Source of the DNA: Nymphaea colorata
Taxonomy: Eukaryota; Streptophyta; Magnoliopsida; Nymphaeales; Nymphaeaceae
NCBI RefSeq assembly: GCF_008831285.2
Contig: NC_045144.1
Coordinates: 14,683,858-14,747,857 of the forward strand
Length of the DNA: 64,000 nt
Direction: 5' to 3'
The translations under genes and the position numbers were made by a program. The notes under the pieces were generated by a model. It was not told the DNA's origin. It did not search any database and saw only the letters and a list, made by a program, of their open reading frames with translations. Position 1 is the stretch's first letter. Each line of letters starts with the position of its first letter. Below, piece by piece: positions 1 to 11,640 of this stretch.

Positions 1-7
1 AGTGATC

Positions 8-300
8 ATCAGATATAGACGATTCCAATGAGCCCTTGTTCGACCCCTGACATTGCTGGAGCTGACAACACTGTCCAATTTCGCTACAGGTTCCAGGCAG
101 GTTCGGCTCTGTTCTGCAACTCACTGTTTGCTTTACAGGACAGGTAACACTTCAAAAATTCATATCTCCTCAATGCCTATCTAGAAATTCTGAAACTTTG
201 CAAGAAGATTCCTCAAATGTAGACAATTTCAACGAGCCCTTACTTGACCCCTAACATCGCCGGAGCTGACAACGCCGGCCAAAATTGCAACAGGTTTTTC
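8..300. repeat. two diverged copies of a ~205-bp-spaced repeat
   Basis: Segments near 10-105 and 212-300 share a run of about 80 bases (words such as GAGCCCTT, GACCCCT, GGAGCTGACAAC, CAGGTT) with many substitutions. They lie just beyond the primer-binding-like site at 374-387, so they would be the start of the internal region of a minus-strand Copia element. No coding potential is seen. Confidence 0.5.
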
Positions 301-373
301 TGGCAGCAGCTACAAGCTAGTGATAGATACCTCTGTTCTTTCTCTGTTCCTCATGCCCTCACGACTGCCTTTG

Positions 374-387
374 TGGCTCTGATACCA
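374..387 (-). other. tRNA-iMet primer-binding site of a Copia LTR element (minus strand)
   Basis: Read on the minus strand this is TGGTATCAGAGCCA, the standard complement of the 3' end of initiator methionine tRNA used by plant Copia elements. The base just before it on the minus strand closes a ..TTACA end, so an LTR would start at 388 on the + strand (TGTAAA...) and run right. The matching gag/pol would lie left of the window start. Confidence 0.65.
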
Positions 388-560
388 TGTAAAAAAAAAT
401 GAAATGAGAGAGACAAAGAGGTAGCAAGAGAGAGAGAGAGCACACAAGATATTACGTGGTTTAGTCAAACTCGACATACGTCCACGAAGTCATTCCTTTC
501 TTCTCAATTATGAAAGGGAATCCTCTCTTACAACGACAGAAAATTTTAGAGATGAAAGAA
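388..560 (-). mobile_element. LTR end of a minus-strand Copia element (far boundary not determined)
   Basis: Begins TGTAAA beside the primer-binding site and contains a short GAGAGA run (429-441) and the words TTACGTGGTTTAG (456-468) and TACGTCCACG (477-486), a pattern common in plant Copia LTRs. The other LTR boundary, ending CA on the + strand, is not obvious; it may lie beyond the duplication at 748-883. Confidence 0.45.
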
Positions 561-747
561 TGCTAAATAGAAATTTCAGGCTGGTCTATCAAGATCCAAA
601 AATTTTGGATCTTGATTATAAATTTGAATTTCTTTCCCTTTAGAATGGATTTTGCCATCTTCATGCATTGGACCATTAGTTGCTTTCCTCTCTTCAGCAT
701 CAATTGCATTTCTTCTATATATGGCTTGAAATTCAAAATTTGATTTA

Positions 748-883
748 CGTTGCACGATGGGCAAGGATGTTGGATCGGCAACCTTATCTTTAACAAAGCC
801 TTTCCTTTCATGGGACGTTGCACGATGGGCAAGGATGTTGGATCGGCAACCTTATCTTTAACAAAGCCTTTCCTTTCATGGGA
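748..883. repeat. perfect 68-bp tandem duplication
   Basis: 748-815 and 816-883 are identical over 68 bases. The only ORFs here (both strands, about 100 codons) are produced by the duplication and have no recognisable product. Confidence 0.95.
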
Positions 884-2059
884 GCTGACGGCAAAACTGA
901 GGAGCAAAAGAGAGTCTCATTGGGGAGGGTATGGTAAGCCCAGGGGGAGAGAGAGAGCTCAAAAGCTATCTTTCTTCTTGTCCATATTATTTGAATATTT
1001 TTTTGGAATACTGTGCTTCGAAACTTGTTATTTTGAATGTTATTTTTTATTTTTAACATCATCTTAAAGCTATTATGTATTTCAAATTTTTAGTCATGAT
1101 ACTTGTGCATCACTTTGCATTGTTACACATCGTTTCACTTCACATACTCAATGCATCACTTTGCATCAATACACTTAACAACGTTGGTATAGTAAACCAC
1201 TTTCCTAGGTTTGTGAGAGGAAAAATAGGCCCCTGTTATGCATACCAAGATCAGTTATGTTCTATATGAATGTCCAGCCTAATTCTGGCTTGGAGCCACT
1301 GCCTGTGCTTGTTAATTGATGAACAGAACAACAAGCACAACACATGGTTATAAGAAAGCAGCTTAAAACACTTGAAAATTTTTTATTGTACATGTTTTGT
1401 GCATTTGTAGGAGCATGCTGGAAAATTTTGAAAAAGAGAATTGTTAAGTATATCTTTTAGGGTATTGAAATACCTGAAAAGAGTTTATAAATTTTTTGAT
1501 GCTATAGATAACAAGTTTTATTACTCAGGGGATATAAAATTCTTAGAAGATCAACCTTATTTCTCACAGCCAACTGTGGATGTCTTCAGCTAGGGGAAGC
1601 AGATCATAGCAACATTGCTTTAGCAAATGAGGAAAAATGCATTATGATTCCACATGCTTCGATAGAGTTGCATTAATAAGGTATAGAGATGCAACAAATT
1701 AACAATGAAAATTGATTAAAGAAGCGAATCACATGAATCTAAAATACCTCAACCAAGAAAAACTACTAAGATAGAAGAGCTCCAACATGATTGAATGATT
1801 TTTTCACATATTTTATGCATTAACCATCAAAGTATTCTATTGCAGATTACATTCAAACATAGGAAATGTCAAAGAAATACTTCGTCTACTTGTCAAGATT
1901 ATGTGCAGAAAGTGAACATAGTAGTTATGAAAAGAAGAATGGTGTGACGCAATTGAAGACAAATTAAAGGCATTGAAAAGGAATAAGACTTCGGAACTAG
2001 TAAAACTGTCCAAGGATGAGAGTAGGGTGCAGATTGACTGAAAGAATAAAATACAACAA

Positions 2060-3210
2060 TAAAGGAGAAATAGAGTGCTACAAGGCCACACTTGTAGCAA
2101 AAGGTTATACTCAAGTTAGCAAAATGTTGTACTCAAGTTTATAGAGTGGACTACCATGAAACTTTTGCCCTTGTGGCTAAAATGAACTCCATAAGAGTGG
2201 TCCTACCAGTAGGAGCTATGAAAATTTAGCCATTATATCAGCTAGATGTGAAGAATGCATTTCTTCATAGAGATTTAGAAGAGGCAATATACATGTAAGT
2301 ACACCGAAGTCTAAAGGTGAAGCCAAAAGGCTGCAAGCTAAGAAAACCATTATATGGATTAAATCAATCACTAACGGCAAGGTATTCAAAGTTGATTAGT
2401 AAATTGATTTGGAGAGGTTTTAAAATGACTGCAGCTGATAACTCCATATCCACCTTCATAAAACCGAAGGAACTATAATAGTAGCAGTCTATGTAGATGA
2501 AACAATAATAACATGGGATAATCTGAAATATATTGACCAGAAAAAAACATAGATGAAGCAAGAAAGCAAAGTGCTGGGCAGTTTACACAACTTTTTGGTT
2601 ATTCCGATAGCACAGTCCAAGGCTGGAGTATTTCTATGTAAAAAGAAATACATATTGGATTTGCTAAAAGGTATGTGTATGCTAGAAGCAAAGGGCGTAG
2701 ACACACCTATGGACGTTAATCTAAAGATTTAGTAATGACGAAGGTGAAATTTTGATTCATAAAAACAGTTTTCAGAGGTTAACTGACAACTAGACCTAAC
2801 ATAACACATTCCATAATTCTTTTGAGCCAGTTTATGAATTGTCCGAAGCTGTCACACCTAGAACCTCAGAATTTTGGGATACTTAAAGAAAACTTGAGGC
2901 AAAGGTATATTACTAAGAAGAAATAACAATCTAGATGTGAGTGAATGCTCAAACACAAAGGGGAGGTGATCCTAATAATTGTAGATCAACATTGGGCTAT
3001 TGCTACTTTATAATGGAAAAGCAAGAAACAACAAGTTGTGGTGATCCTAATAATTGTAGATCAACATTGGGCTATTGCTACTTTATAATGGAAAAGCAAG
3101 AAACAACAAGTTGTGGTGAGATCAAGTGTAGATTCAAAATGCCGTCAATGGCATTAGCAGTACGTAAATCGATGTGGATTAAATATATGCAAAATGGCAT
3201 GGTGTAGTCA
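2060..3210 (+). pseudogene. decayed Copia reverse transcriptase / RNase H
   Basis: Conceptual translation in shifting frames gives the Copia pol order. YKATLVAKGYTQ lies near 2080-2115, YHETFALVAKMNSIR near 2153-2197, QLDVKNAFLHRDLEEAIYM near 2240-2296, LRKPLYGLNQS near 2338-2370, VAVYVDETIIT near 2481-2513, IAQSKAGVFLCKKKYILDLLKG near 2605-2670, VDTPMD near 2698-2715, and the RNase H element CRSTLGYC near 2978-3001. Stops and frameshifts break it throughout, and the catalytic YVDD is YVDE. It also carries a 75-bp internal duplication. The orientation is opposite to the LTR at 388, so it is probably a different insertion. No flanking LTRs were identified. Family assignment is firm from motif order; the boundaries are approximate. 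Confidence 0.85.
2965..3114. repeat. perfect 75-bp tandem duplication in Copia RNase H
   Basis: 2965-3039 and 3040-3114 are identical. The unit is 25 codons, so the duplication keeps the reading frame and repeats the RNase H motif (R-S-T-L-G-Y-C) twice. Confidence 0.95.
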
Positions 3211-3429
3211 CCTCAAATTTTGTAAAGTCTATATTCAACATATTTTGATAAATTTACATCAAATTTCAATTATTTTTGGCCTCAAACACGCTAATTATTC
3301 AGTTTCTCTGCTAATCGGAGAGTCAACTTTATTTCAGACTTATTTGAATCTAATTTCAAACTTTGGACCGAAGACTAACACCAATTTAGACTCATTTTAT
3401 ACTTCTGATCCAAATTTAAATCTAGATCA

Positions 3430-4130
3430 AGTCCAAAAACTCATATAGAGACCCAAAACAGGTCCCTAGATCTAGATCCAAAACCCAGTTCTAGACTAAA
3501 ATAGATCCCCAGGTCTAGATCCAGACCCAAAACTTAGCTTCAAACCTAAATCAGAACGTTAGATATAGATCAAGTTCCAAATTCCAGCTCCAAACCCATA
3601 ACAGATCTATAGATCCAAATCTGGGCCCAAATCCAAGTTTGAGATTCCAAAACTGATCCCCATTCCATATCTAAATCCAGATCCAAATCTCAGTTCCATA
3701 TCCAAAATAGATTCATATACTCATATCTGAATCCAATCCCAACTCCAAACCCAAAACAAATCCTTAGATCCAAAACAGAATTTTAGACCCAAAATAGTCT
3801 TCCAAATCCAAAACTAGATCCAAAACATAGGTTGAGATCCAAACCTATATCTAAATCCCAATGTCAAACCCATTTGATCCAAATTCAAGTCTTGGATCTG
3901 ATTTAGATCCGATCCAGATTCAAGATCCAAAATCTAGACCCAATTCCTTGTGTGAATCCAACTCCTAATCCAAATCCAAATCTAGATCCAATCTCCGTGT
4001 TTATATCTCAATTCAAACCAAAATCCACAATTCTATATTGAAATCCAATATTCATATCCAATCCAAATCCAAATTTGAGATCCAGATTCAAAACAGATAT
4101 TCTTATCCAAATCTACGATTCTAGATCCAT
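3430..4130. repeat. degenerate array of ATCCAAA/AGATCC words
   Basis: About 700 bases built almost wholly from variants of AGATCCAAA, AAATCCA, CCCAAA and CTAGATCC with no fixed period, giving a strongly purine/C-biased strand. No gene is present. Similar wording on the opposite strand (TTTGGATTT..) occurs at 60470-60660. Confidence 0.7.
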
Positions 4131-4497
4131 TTTGAGTATTTGATCCATTTTCAAACCCAGTTGCACATGCAAGAACCAAATTTATTTTTTGTATCATTTC
4201 CAACTCGAAAATTATAAAGTTGACATTTACTGATATTTGGATATGATTTCAGATTCAAATCTATGTTCTAGATCCTTCACAAGCTCAGGAAGCGATGTAT
4301 TGTGGTCATTTTTTAAAAATCCCTTGATTTCATAATTAAGATTCCCAAAATGCCCATAATATTTGAAAGATATCTTTGCACTCCAAAATGCCCTTACATT
4401 TTCTCTAAATGTCTTTCATTTTTTTAAAAAAACCACATTTTTGTCAGAAATTTCCAAAATATCCTTTGTGGGCCCAATGCTGATGTGGCAGGCTGAC

Positions 4498-4815
4498 GAG
4501 GCCAGATTTGACTGTACCTAGCACAGCCCGGTACTGTCATGGCCTGGCCCTGACTAGCCAATTCAAGCTTGGGCAGGCTTGGCCTATGCCCTGCGAGGCA
4601 AGGCATGATTTGGCCGTACCTAACACCGCCAAGAACGGCCGTGGTCTGGCCTATCATGTATGGCCTTGGCTAGCCAGTCCATGCTTGGGTAGGCTTGACC
4701 CGGCAATTCTGGCCTTAGCAGGCGAGGCCTGCGCCCTGCAAGGCCAAGCCAACCTCTAAGCTTGTGGCTGGCCTATTTTGGAGCCGGCTAGAACATGCCA
4801 AATAGGCCTGTGACT
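4498..4815. repeat. GC-rich degenerate tandem repeat (unit about 100-115 bp)
   Basis: The block starting GATTTGACTGTACC at 4505 recurs as GATTTGGCCGTACC at 4607, and CTAGCCAATTCAAGCTTGGG at 4555 recurs as CTAGCCAGTCCATGCTTGGG at 4670. TGGCC and AGGC words dominate. A shorter region with the same flavour occurs at 10070-10150. The ORFs here follow from composition only. Confidence 0.6.
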
Positions 4816-4959
4816 GGCCAGAACCAACTTTTTAGGTTTGAGGGAAGGGGGCGGGCGCGGGTAGCTTGCCCTTTGGCACACCCGTCAACCCATTGAACAA
4901 AAATGCCTTTAGGCATCTTCCCTCAACAAGTTTTTTTTTTTATTGTTAGCATATACACA

Positions 4960-5180
4960 ATCGTTTTTGTATTACACAAGTGTTCACAAGCACAACTCTT
5001 AGTAACTTAAGTAAGGCATAATCAAATTATGGCAAAATCTTGAAACTTCCATAAGATTCAAGGGAAACACTTACAAAAATCATAGGATTTTCTCCTATCA
5101 ATATCAAATATTTACTTTTTTCTCAACATCTTACCTTAATTTCAGAACTTTTGCAATATTACAAAGTCCCTCCCTTTTGA
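4960..5180. repeat. dispersed repeat, copy 1
   Basis: Shares a long, gapped match with 12000-12245 in the same orientation: TGTTCACA, CTTAAGTAAG, GGCAAAATCTTGAAACTTCC, AAGGGAAACACTTACA, CATCTTACCTTAATTT and AATATTNCAAAGT occur in the same order. Probably an LTR or MITE fragment; no target duplication was found. Confidence 0.65.
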
Positions 5181-7845
5181 CCCTATGATGAACAAGAACT
5201 ATGGTCAATGTCTTTCTAATTCAAGATCTTATTTTTCAAACAAAGCTTAAAAAATTGCTCTTGCAAAGCATAATAAGTTGAACTAATATTTTACAAAGCA
5301 AGTCATTGACAAATATGTTTACCAATCGTATTTCTTCAAATGGGTTGAAAACTTTGATTTTCAAAACTGTCTTCAAGCATAAATTATCTTTTATATTTAA
5401 GTTCTAGTGACAATATTGGAAGAACTCAAATGATTTTTTAATTTACTTTCTAAACCATTAAGGTTTATACATTCAAGCTTATCTTTCTAAGATTGTAATT
5501 GTTTGGGATTAGTAAAAATACTCCTACTACCATAGTTCTATCCTAAGAGCACTATTCTTCAAACAAAACCTCATTTAATCTTTTCAAAATCTCCTTTAAT
5601 ATTTTAAAAATTTTGCTTAACTTGAGCATACATGCACATAGGATTTAGGATGCACTTATAAATATTGAAATGTGCAAAGTAAATGACTAGTTCTTGGTCT
5701 AGTTACCCTCAACAAAGGCATTGAAAACTGTCAAACTTCGTACAGACGGTGAGTCCCTTTCTCCATCTTTTCAAAACAAAACCTTATTTTTTTAAAGCAT
5801 TCTAAAAACCAAAATCAATTTCGGGATGCAAACATATGGTGACCATGGTGGGGACTTGTCATCATCTAATTAGTACATTGATTTGCACATTTTAAATTTT
5901 AAAAGTATTATCCTTAATGCAAACACTAAGAATGATCCTATCTTCATAGCCATGACCTTATTGGTGTTTCATTATATATATCTTTAAGCATGGTTCGATG
6001 ATATGATTTTTTGTCTTTTTTGCGTTTAGGACAAATCGCGGATGCTTAATTATGTTCACTTAGACTTAGAATTCAAATACAATACTCATCAATTTAGCGT
6101 TTGATTAAAAACAATGTTTGATTTTTTTTCTTGATTTTAATCAATGCCTTAAACAACATTGCATTAGAGACAACTAATTTTGCATGTTTGCTCATATTTA
6201 AAAATTTTACCTATTTGTTCTGGTGATCATGTTGTCATGCTTGAACTTAAGCAATAGCACAATACTGAGCCTTACAACTAAGCCACAATATGGGCAAGAG
6301 AACCCCCTCATTAGTACTATGATTAGTAGCTTATGGTATATCAATGAGTGACCAAGGAGAAAAGAGAAAGCCCTTACCCTAATTGTCTAATGGAAAAGTC
6401 TACGCTCATACTAAACGATCTTGGACAATCATAACTATACGCCCCCTTTTAAAAAATATGCATGATAGATGTATGAAACTCTAGTGAATGATGGATGTAC
6501 ACATGCATGCTTAAATGTTTTCATTCTCATCCTTACTCACTCTAATCTTCCTTGTGAATAATTTTAAATTTCTCATTCCATTTCACATCTTCCATGTTTG
6601 AGCCTTTACACCCATTATTATTTTTTCATTTAATTTAATCTTGTTCTTTCACTACCCTTGTGTAATTTTCAATGTAACCACATCATTGAACTTATGCTTA
6701 CATCCCACTACATAAGATGACATTCATACCTCTTTTTTTAAGTTTATCTCTTAACTTATCTACCATCTAGCAAGACCAAAATTTGTCTAGAATTACATCA
6801 AAGCCTTCATTCGGTCTCATCTTATCAATCTCTCCTGTATATCAACCTATCCAATTTCTTGATCATTAGCATTATATCTCTCAATTTGATCAATTACCAA
6901 TTTTATCTAACTCCATTCACACCTTTTTCAATATAAAATTATCCAATACTTTTCTGTTAATTCTTTATCTACAATATACATATTGTTGCCCCTTCTTTTC
7001 CTCTAATCTTTATTTATCCTTGAATTTCATCTTATCATCCTGTTGGGTCATCATTCACTCCAAGTTCATTACTAACCTTAGTTTGCTTGACTTCAATGTG
7101 TTCTATTTTTAATCATTTCACACATGACTTTAACTCTTTCATTCGCCCATGTTAGATCCATATTTTCCCTATTCAGACAAATATCCTTATTCATAATTTA
7201 TCTCATACTTTAGCCAAATTACTAATCCTATCTATCAATTCAGATGAGATCGAGATTCTTCACAATGATGGATTGCTCATATTTTTCACTGTTTTCCTAC
7301 ATTATCCTTAACAAAGCTACCAACTTGATACAGTGCTATGAAAACTACCACATTTCTTTCTTCATGAGGTGAACCAGCTAATTTTTCAATTTTTCATCAT
7401 TAAAGATGAATTCAAAGAATTTCCTTTTACCTAAGTTCATGAACCTAACATTATCTTGTACATCTATTTTCCTTCAGCAATCTACCAATGCATCACTCTT
7501 TTGTTACATTCTTCTTTCTTACTGGGGCGTTTTTCGTTATTTTCCATACTCCAATTCCTTCCCAAAGGATCAATTATCAATCCTTTACCAGTATACTGGG
7601 CATATTCTTAGATTTTAAATATTTTGTAACCTTTTTTAAAACTGCATTTTTTTAAACTATTTTTCCACAAGAACTGTTCAAATATTTTTTTAAAGTTATC
7701 CATGCCCATTTAAAAATGGCTCATATCCCAATCAATTCAATTCAACCACAAGGCTGAGAATTTGATCAAGCGCGATCCGGCCGCAAGTCAACCATACCAT
7801 TAGGCATGGGAGTCTTGTTTTGCAAACACAACTCAACCGTTTGGC
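5181..7845. other. gene-free AT-rich stretch
   Basis: No ORF with a recognisable product, no splice-linked exon series and no clear terminal repeats. The 70-codon + ORF at 7406-7618 looks random. Probably old repeat DNA. Confidence 0.5.
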
Positions 7846-7923
7846 AGAGGGCTTTTCAAGCAAGATCATCCCAACCGCTAGGTTAGAGGGCTTTTCAAGC
7901 AAGATCATCCCAACCGCTAGGTT
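7846..7923. repeat. perfect 39-bp tandem duplication
   Basis: 7846-7884 and 7885-7923 are identical (AGAGGGCTTTTCAAGCAAG...). Confidence 0.95.
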
Positions 7924-8846
7924 AGAGATTTTATTAAGAAAGTTTAAACTTCAGCCTTCGGTGAAAACAAAAATTTCATTGTAAGGCACTTGAGGTGATA
8001 TGGAACTTTTCCATCACAACCAATGTATTGGAAGGATAAGGGTTTTTTTTTCCTAGTATTGCCACTTGTTTTTGAACAACCCACGCCGGTAAGGAGTTAA
8101 ACTTAAAATTATGGATAAAAGAGGAACCTATGCAAGTAAGGAGTTAAATCTCTAGTGCAAAAAAAAGCAACCCATTCAAAGAAGAGGTTAAACCTAAACC
8201 TTCATTGTTAGGAGTAAGCAAATGAGAAGAGCAAATAAGGAAAAAAAAAAAAAACAGACAAACCAAGATTTCCTAATCCCTTGGATACCAACAATAATTG
8301 AAAATAGTTACATTTGAATGAAAAACAAAAGTGAGACAAAAGATAATGTGCAAAATGAAATAGAATCGGATTAGTTGTTTACATCTGAATTTCATCGACC
8401 TTTTTTTTCCCTTTCTTTTTACTCAGCTTTTTCACCTGGCTTGAGGAAGACTTCCCTTTCCTCCACCTCGAAGCTTCCTTTCCTCGAATTTGAAGTTCAG
8501 AAGCAGAAACCTTCCTTGGTGATACAAACAATAGTTTGTTTCATAAAGTTTCTTGTGATATTAAGTACACCAACATGGTTCTATTGCTCAGCAAAACCGC
8601 TGGCCAACATCTCCCCCATTGATTCTTCGTCCCAGTTGCCTTAAGGTAAAATGCTCACAACCCTCACTTGAACCCTCGACTGGTTTGCTTCTTCTTGGAG
8701 ACACCATGAATATAAGAGAGAGGCAATGAGGGATGGAATAAAGAGGAGAATTTGAAACCATTAAACAGATGTTGACATTTAGCAACTAAGATTAAAAATG
8801 TATAAAGAATGCCCAAACGGTTAGAGGGTTTCACATGATGATTGAA

Positions 8847-8930
8847 GGTTTCTGCATCTAAGACCCTCAATTGAGGGCCTTGATCGAGGGTTTCTGCATC
8901 TAAGACCCTCAATCAAGGATTAAGAACTCC
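8847..8930. repeat. 42-bp imperfect tandem duplication
   Basis: GGTTTCTGCATCTAAGACCC at 8847 recurs at 8889, followed by CTCAAT in both. The surrounding DNA to 9000 is rich in CCTTCGA/TCGAAGG-like inverted words. Confidence 0.8.
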
Positions 8931-9056
8931 CAATCAAAGGAGGTTTCAATTGGGGGTTTTTTCTGAAACCTTCGACTGCCTTCGATTGATGGTTTCTACT
9001 GCTGCCTCAAAAATCCTTGGTCCTTTGATCATGGGTTTCACACACAGACACGCACA

Positions 9057-9113
9057 AATATATATATATATATATATATATAGAGTGAGAGAGAGAGAGA
9101 GAGAGAGAAAGAG
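9057..9113. repeat. compound (TA)n(GA)n microsatellite
   Basis: Uninterrupted TA run to about 9082, then GA repeats. ORFs on both strands across it encode only YIYIYI/SLSLSL strings and are not genes. Confidence 0.95.
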
Positions 9114-9581
9114 AAACCATTACCTTTGTTGATCCTATTCTTGAACAAGAAGAAGGATGACCACCATCACTTAGGAAGAAGGAGGACGACCACATGAGTC
9201 CTCATGCATGGGACATTGTCGCTCGTACTGTGCACAACGTTCTTCTGATGCATCGGTTGGATATCGCAGCCGACTTGAAGAAACTCGTGTGGCAGATGAA
9301 GAAATAGATGAAGCCGAAGAGAAAAGGTAGCAAGGACAAAGAAGAAAGCAAGAGAAACTGAAAAAAGTGGTACAAACACCATTCATTGCATAATTAAATG
9401 TATGCCATTGATTTTAAAAAATATCAAGATGAGGGGAGTTGTAACGAGTCGAGTTTGTATGACTTGAACTCGGCTTAGATGAAAAACTGAGCTTAGATGG
9501 AAGAGGAGTGACTTCGTCTCTTCTGATTGGGTGAGCTCCTGTTCTGTCTCTCTTTCTACTTCTCGACGCTGAGCGATACTG

Positions 9582-9726
9582 ATGGGAACGGAGATAGGCA
9601 TTCCGGCGGCGCCCGGTACTCGGTGCCTCCGTCTTCTTCTTGTTGTTCTCCTCTGCGTTTCTTTGGATTTCGGAGGGATCTTCATCTTCCGATCCGACGC
9701 TGCTGCTGCGCTCCCGAAGCAAGAAG
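9582..9726 (+). CDS. probable first coding exon of an LRR receptor-like kinase (signal peptide); rest not seen
   Basis: ATG at 9582 opens 48 codons with a basic N-terminus, a leucine/valine core (residues 16-28) and ending ..AAAALPKQE. It then meets a plausible donor (AAG|GTCAGG, intron from 9727) that leaves one G for the next codon. In LRR-VIII-2 receptor kinases the mature N-terminus is typically LPKEEVDAL.., and a G-initial codon would supply that valine; this is inference from remembered family sequence. The surrounding 9480-9880 is visibly richer in GC than its neighbours, as expected of a 5' gene end. No LRR, malectin or kinase exon is recognisable on the + strand before the next gene at 18117. 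It is therefore an orphan exon, the start of a gene with a very long intron, or a chance signal-like ORF (98 codons if unspliced). Confidence 0.4.
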
Positions 9727-10218
9727 GTCAGGATTCCACTAGCTCCTTTTCATTTTTCTTTTACTTGTTCCCGCTGGACTTCGTGAGTCGAGATGTTGAT
9801 CTTGCTTCGTTTCGTCGATTAGTCGGTTTTTCCTTGAGCTCGAGTTCGGGGAGTGAGAGAGCATTTTTTGCATCTTGAGTGTCGATCAATCAAATCGTTT
9901 GTTCAGCGTGAGGATTAGTGGTTTTCTATCTTTTCGTGAGCTTTGGAGTGAAATTTTTCTTTAGTTTGCTGTGCAGAACACCTCATTCATCTAAGTTGAC
10001 CCGAAGAACGTGACTGTTCTTTCTTTTTAAGATTATGCAGTCAAAGGGTGGTTTCAACGGAAAACACTGTTGCCTCTGCCTTACCCTGACTAGCTCTGCT
10101 CTGGCCTTGTCAAAACTGGCCAACGCCCAGCCAGTTCAGGTCTAGACTAGGCCTTAAGACTAATTAATGGCTAATTACACTTTATAAATATCAAAAATGC
10201 CATTGGGTCTCTTCCTTC

Positions 10219-10435
10219 TATAAATACCATTTCATTTCTACCTTCTAACACATCTTTCAAGTCTTTGAACCTTCTTTCTCCTCTTCTATACTTCTTCTCC
10301 TCTTTCAACTTCATTCTCTCATTTTCCCTCTATAAATACCACTTCATTTCTACCTTCTAACACTTCTTTCAAGTCTTTGAACCTTCTTTCTCCTCTTCTA
10401 TACTTCTTCTCCTCTTTCAACTTCATTCTCTCATT
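10219..10435. repeat. 112-bp tandem duplication containing CTATAAATACC
   Basis: 10219-10330 is repeated from 10331 to about 10435 with only a couple of substitutions. Each copy starts with a TATA-box-like TATAAATACC followed by pyrimidine-rich DNA. It could be part of an LTR promoter; no element ends were found. Confidence 0.85.
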
Positions 10436-11392
10436 CATTTTTTTCTTGCTTTTTTCTCTTCATCACTTTCCCATTTTCAACCTTAGAGTTTTTCTTCTTC
10501 TTCAACTTCCCATCATCAAGAACACATGAAAGGCCTTTGGAGTCCTCATTTGATGGTCTTATTTCTTGGTGAAAGTGATAGATTTTTCTTACTATCTTCC
10601 TTGGAGCTTGGGGAAAATGGCTAGGACAAGCCTTCTCCTCATTTTTATTTTTGATTAAGTTTTTTTTCTCTCACTTTTTAACCTATCTTTTTATCTTTTT
10701 GACTTGTTTTTGGTAACTTGTTTTTGGTAACTTGTTTATCTTTTTTTAATTCTTTTTTCTCTCGTTTAACTTTTTTTATCCCCTCTTGCATAACAAACCA
10801 ACGAAGGTCTAAGGATCTCTTAAGAAGGATTTTCCTTAATGCTTTGGAAGTATGGCTGAGGTAAGTATAGCTTTTTAATTTTTTGTTCCCTATGTTTTTA
10901 GCATGGTTTTATCTCTCTTTTTTAAAAATCCTGTTAATCTTGTGTTTTCTTTTTCACGTATGTTTCTTTATTTTCATTTCTAACTACCTCTTTTTCACTC
11001 TATTTTTCTCTATTTTTTCATCCCTCTCTTTTAAACTTGCTTTTTTCACTTTTTTAACTTACCTCTCTCCCATTTTAACTTCGCTTTCTCTCATTTGAAC
11101 ATCTTTTCTTTTATTTTTTTCTCTCTCTTAATTTTTTATCTTTATTTCTCGTTTTATTCTCCATCTTTTTAATTCTTTCTCTTTTAACTCACTCACTCTT
11201 TCTCTATACTTTTCTCTCTTTTTCATCTTTCTTTAAAACTTGTTTTTCTCATGTTTTTAACATATACCTCTCTCCTTTTAATTTCCATTTCTGTCATTTG
11301 AACATATTTCTTACCATTTATTTTTCTTTGTTAATTTTTTTCATTTTTATTCCTATCTTTTTATTTCTTCTTCTTTTTAGTTCTTTATCTTT

Positions 11393-11439
<47 letters not shown>

Positions 11440-11640
11440 ATCTATGTTTCTCTTTTAAATATCTCCCTATTTCTCTCTATCTATTTTTTTATTTCTCTCT
11501 TTTAATCTTTCTCTATCTATTTCTCTTTTTTCTCCCCCTCTCCCTCTTCTTGTATCTTTATCTTTTCTCTCTCTTTTGGCTTTCTTTGTCTATTTCTTTC
11601 AATCTATTTTGATGTTTGTTCGTTTGTGGATGTGTATTAT
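10436..11640. repeat. pyrimidine-rich low-complexity DNA with (CT)n
   Basis: More than 1 kb dominated by TTTTT, CTCTCT and TTTCTT words, with a pure CT run at about 11398-11432. The ORFs at 10883-11098 and 11298-11612 are strings of F, S and L produced by this composition and are not called as genes. Confidence 0.8.

Noticed and set aside
563-1067. ORFs of 84-114 codons on both strands
   Set aside because: They owe their length to the perfect 68-bp duplication and encode no recognisable protein.
4424-4759. 77- and 83-codon ORFs in the GC-rich tandem repeat
   Set aside because: Both follow the TGGCC/AGGC repeat words and have no family match.
9007-9195. ORFs over the TA/GA microsatellite
   Set aside because: The translations are YIYIYI and SLSLSL strings from the simple repeat.
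9383-9742. Minus-strand ORFs (100 and 102 codons) and a second + frame opposite the orphan exon
   Set aside because: Antisense or alternative frames of the GC-rich exon region; the signal-peptide frame at 9582 is better supported.
10883-11612. Long F/S/L-rich ORFs
   Set aside because: Composition of pyrimidine-rich DNA; no start context, splice sites or domain.
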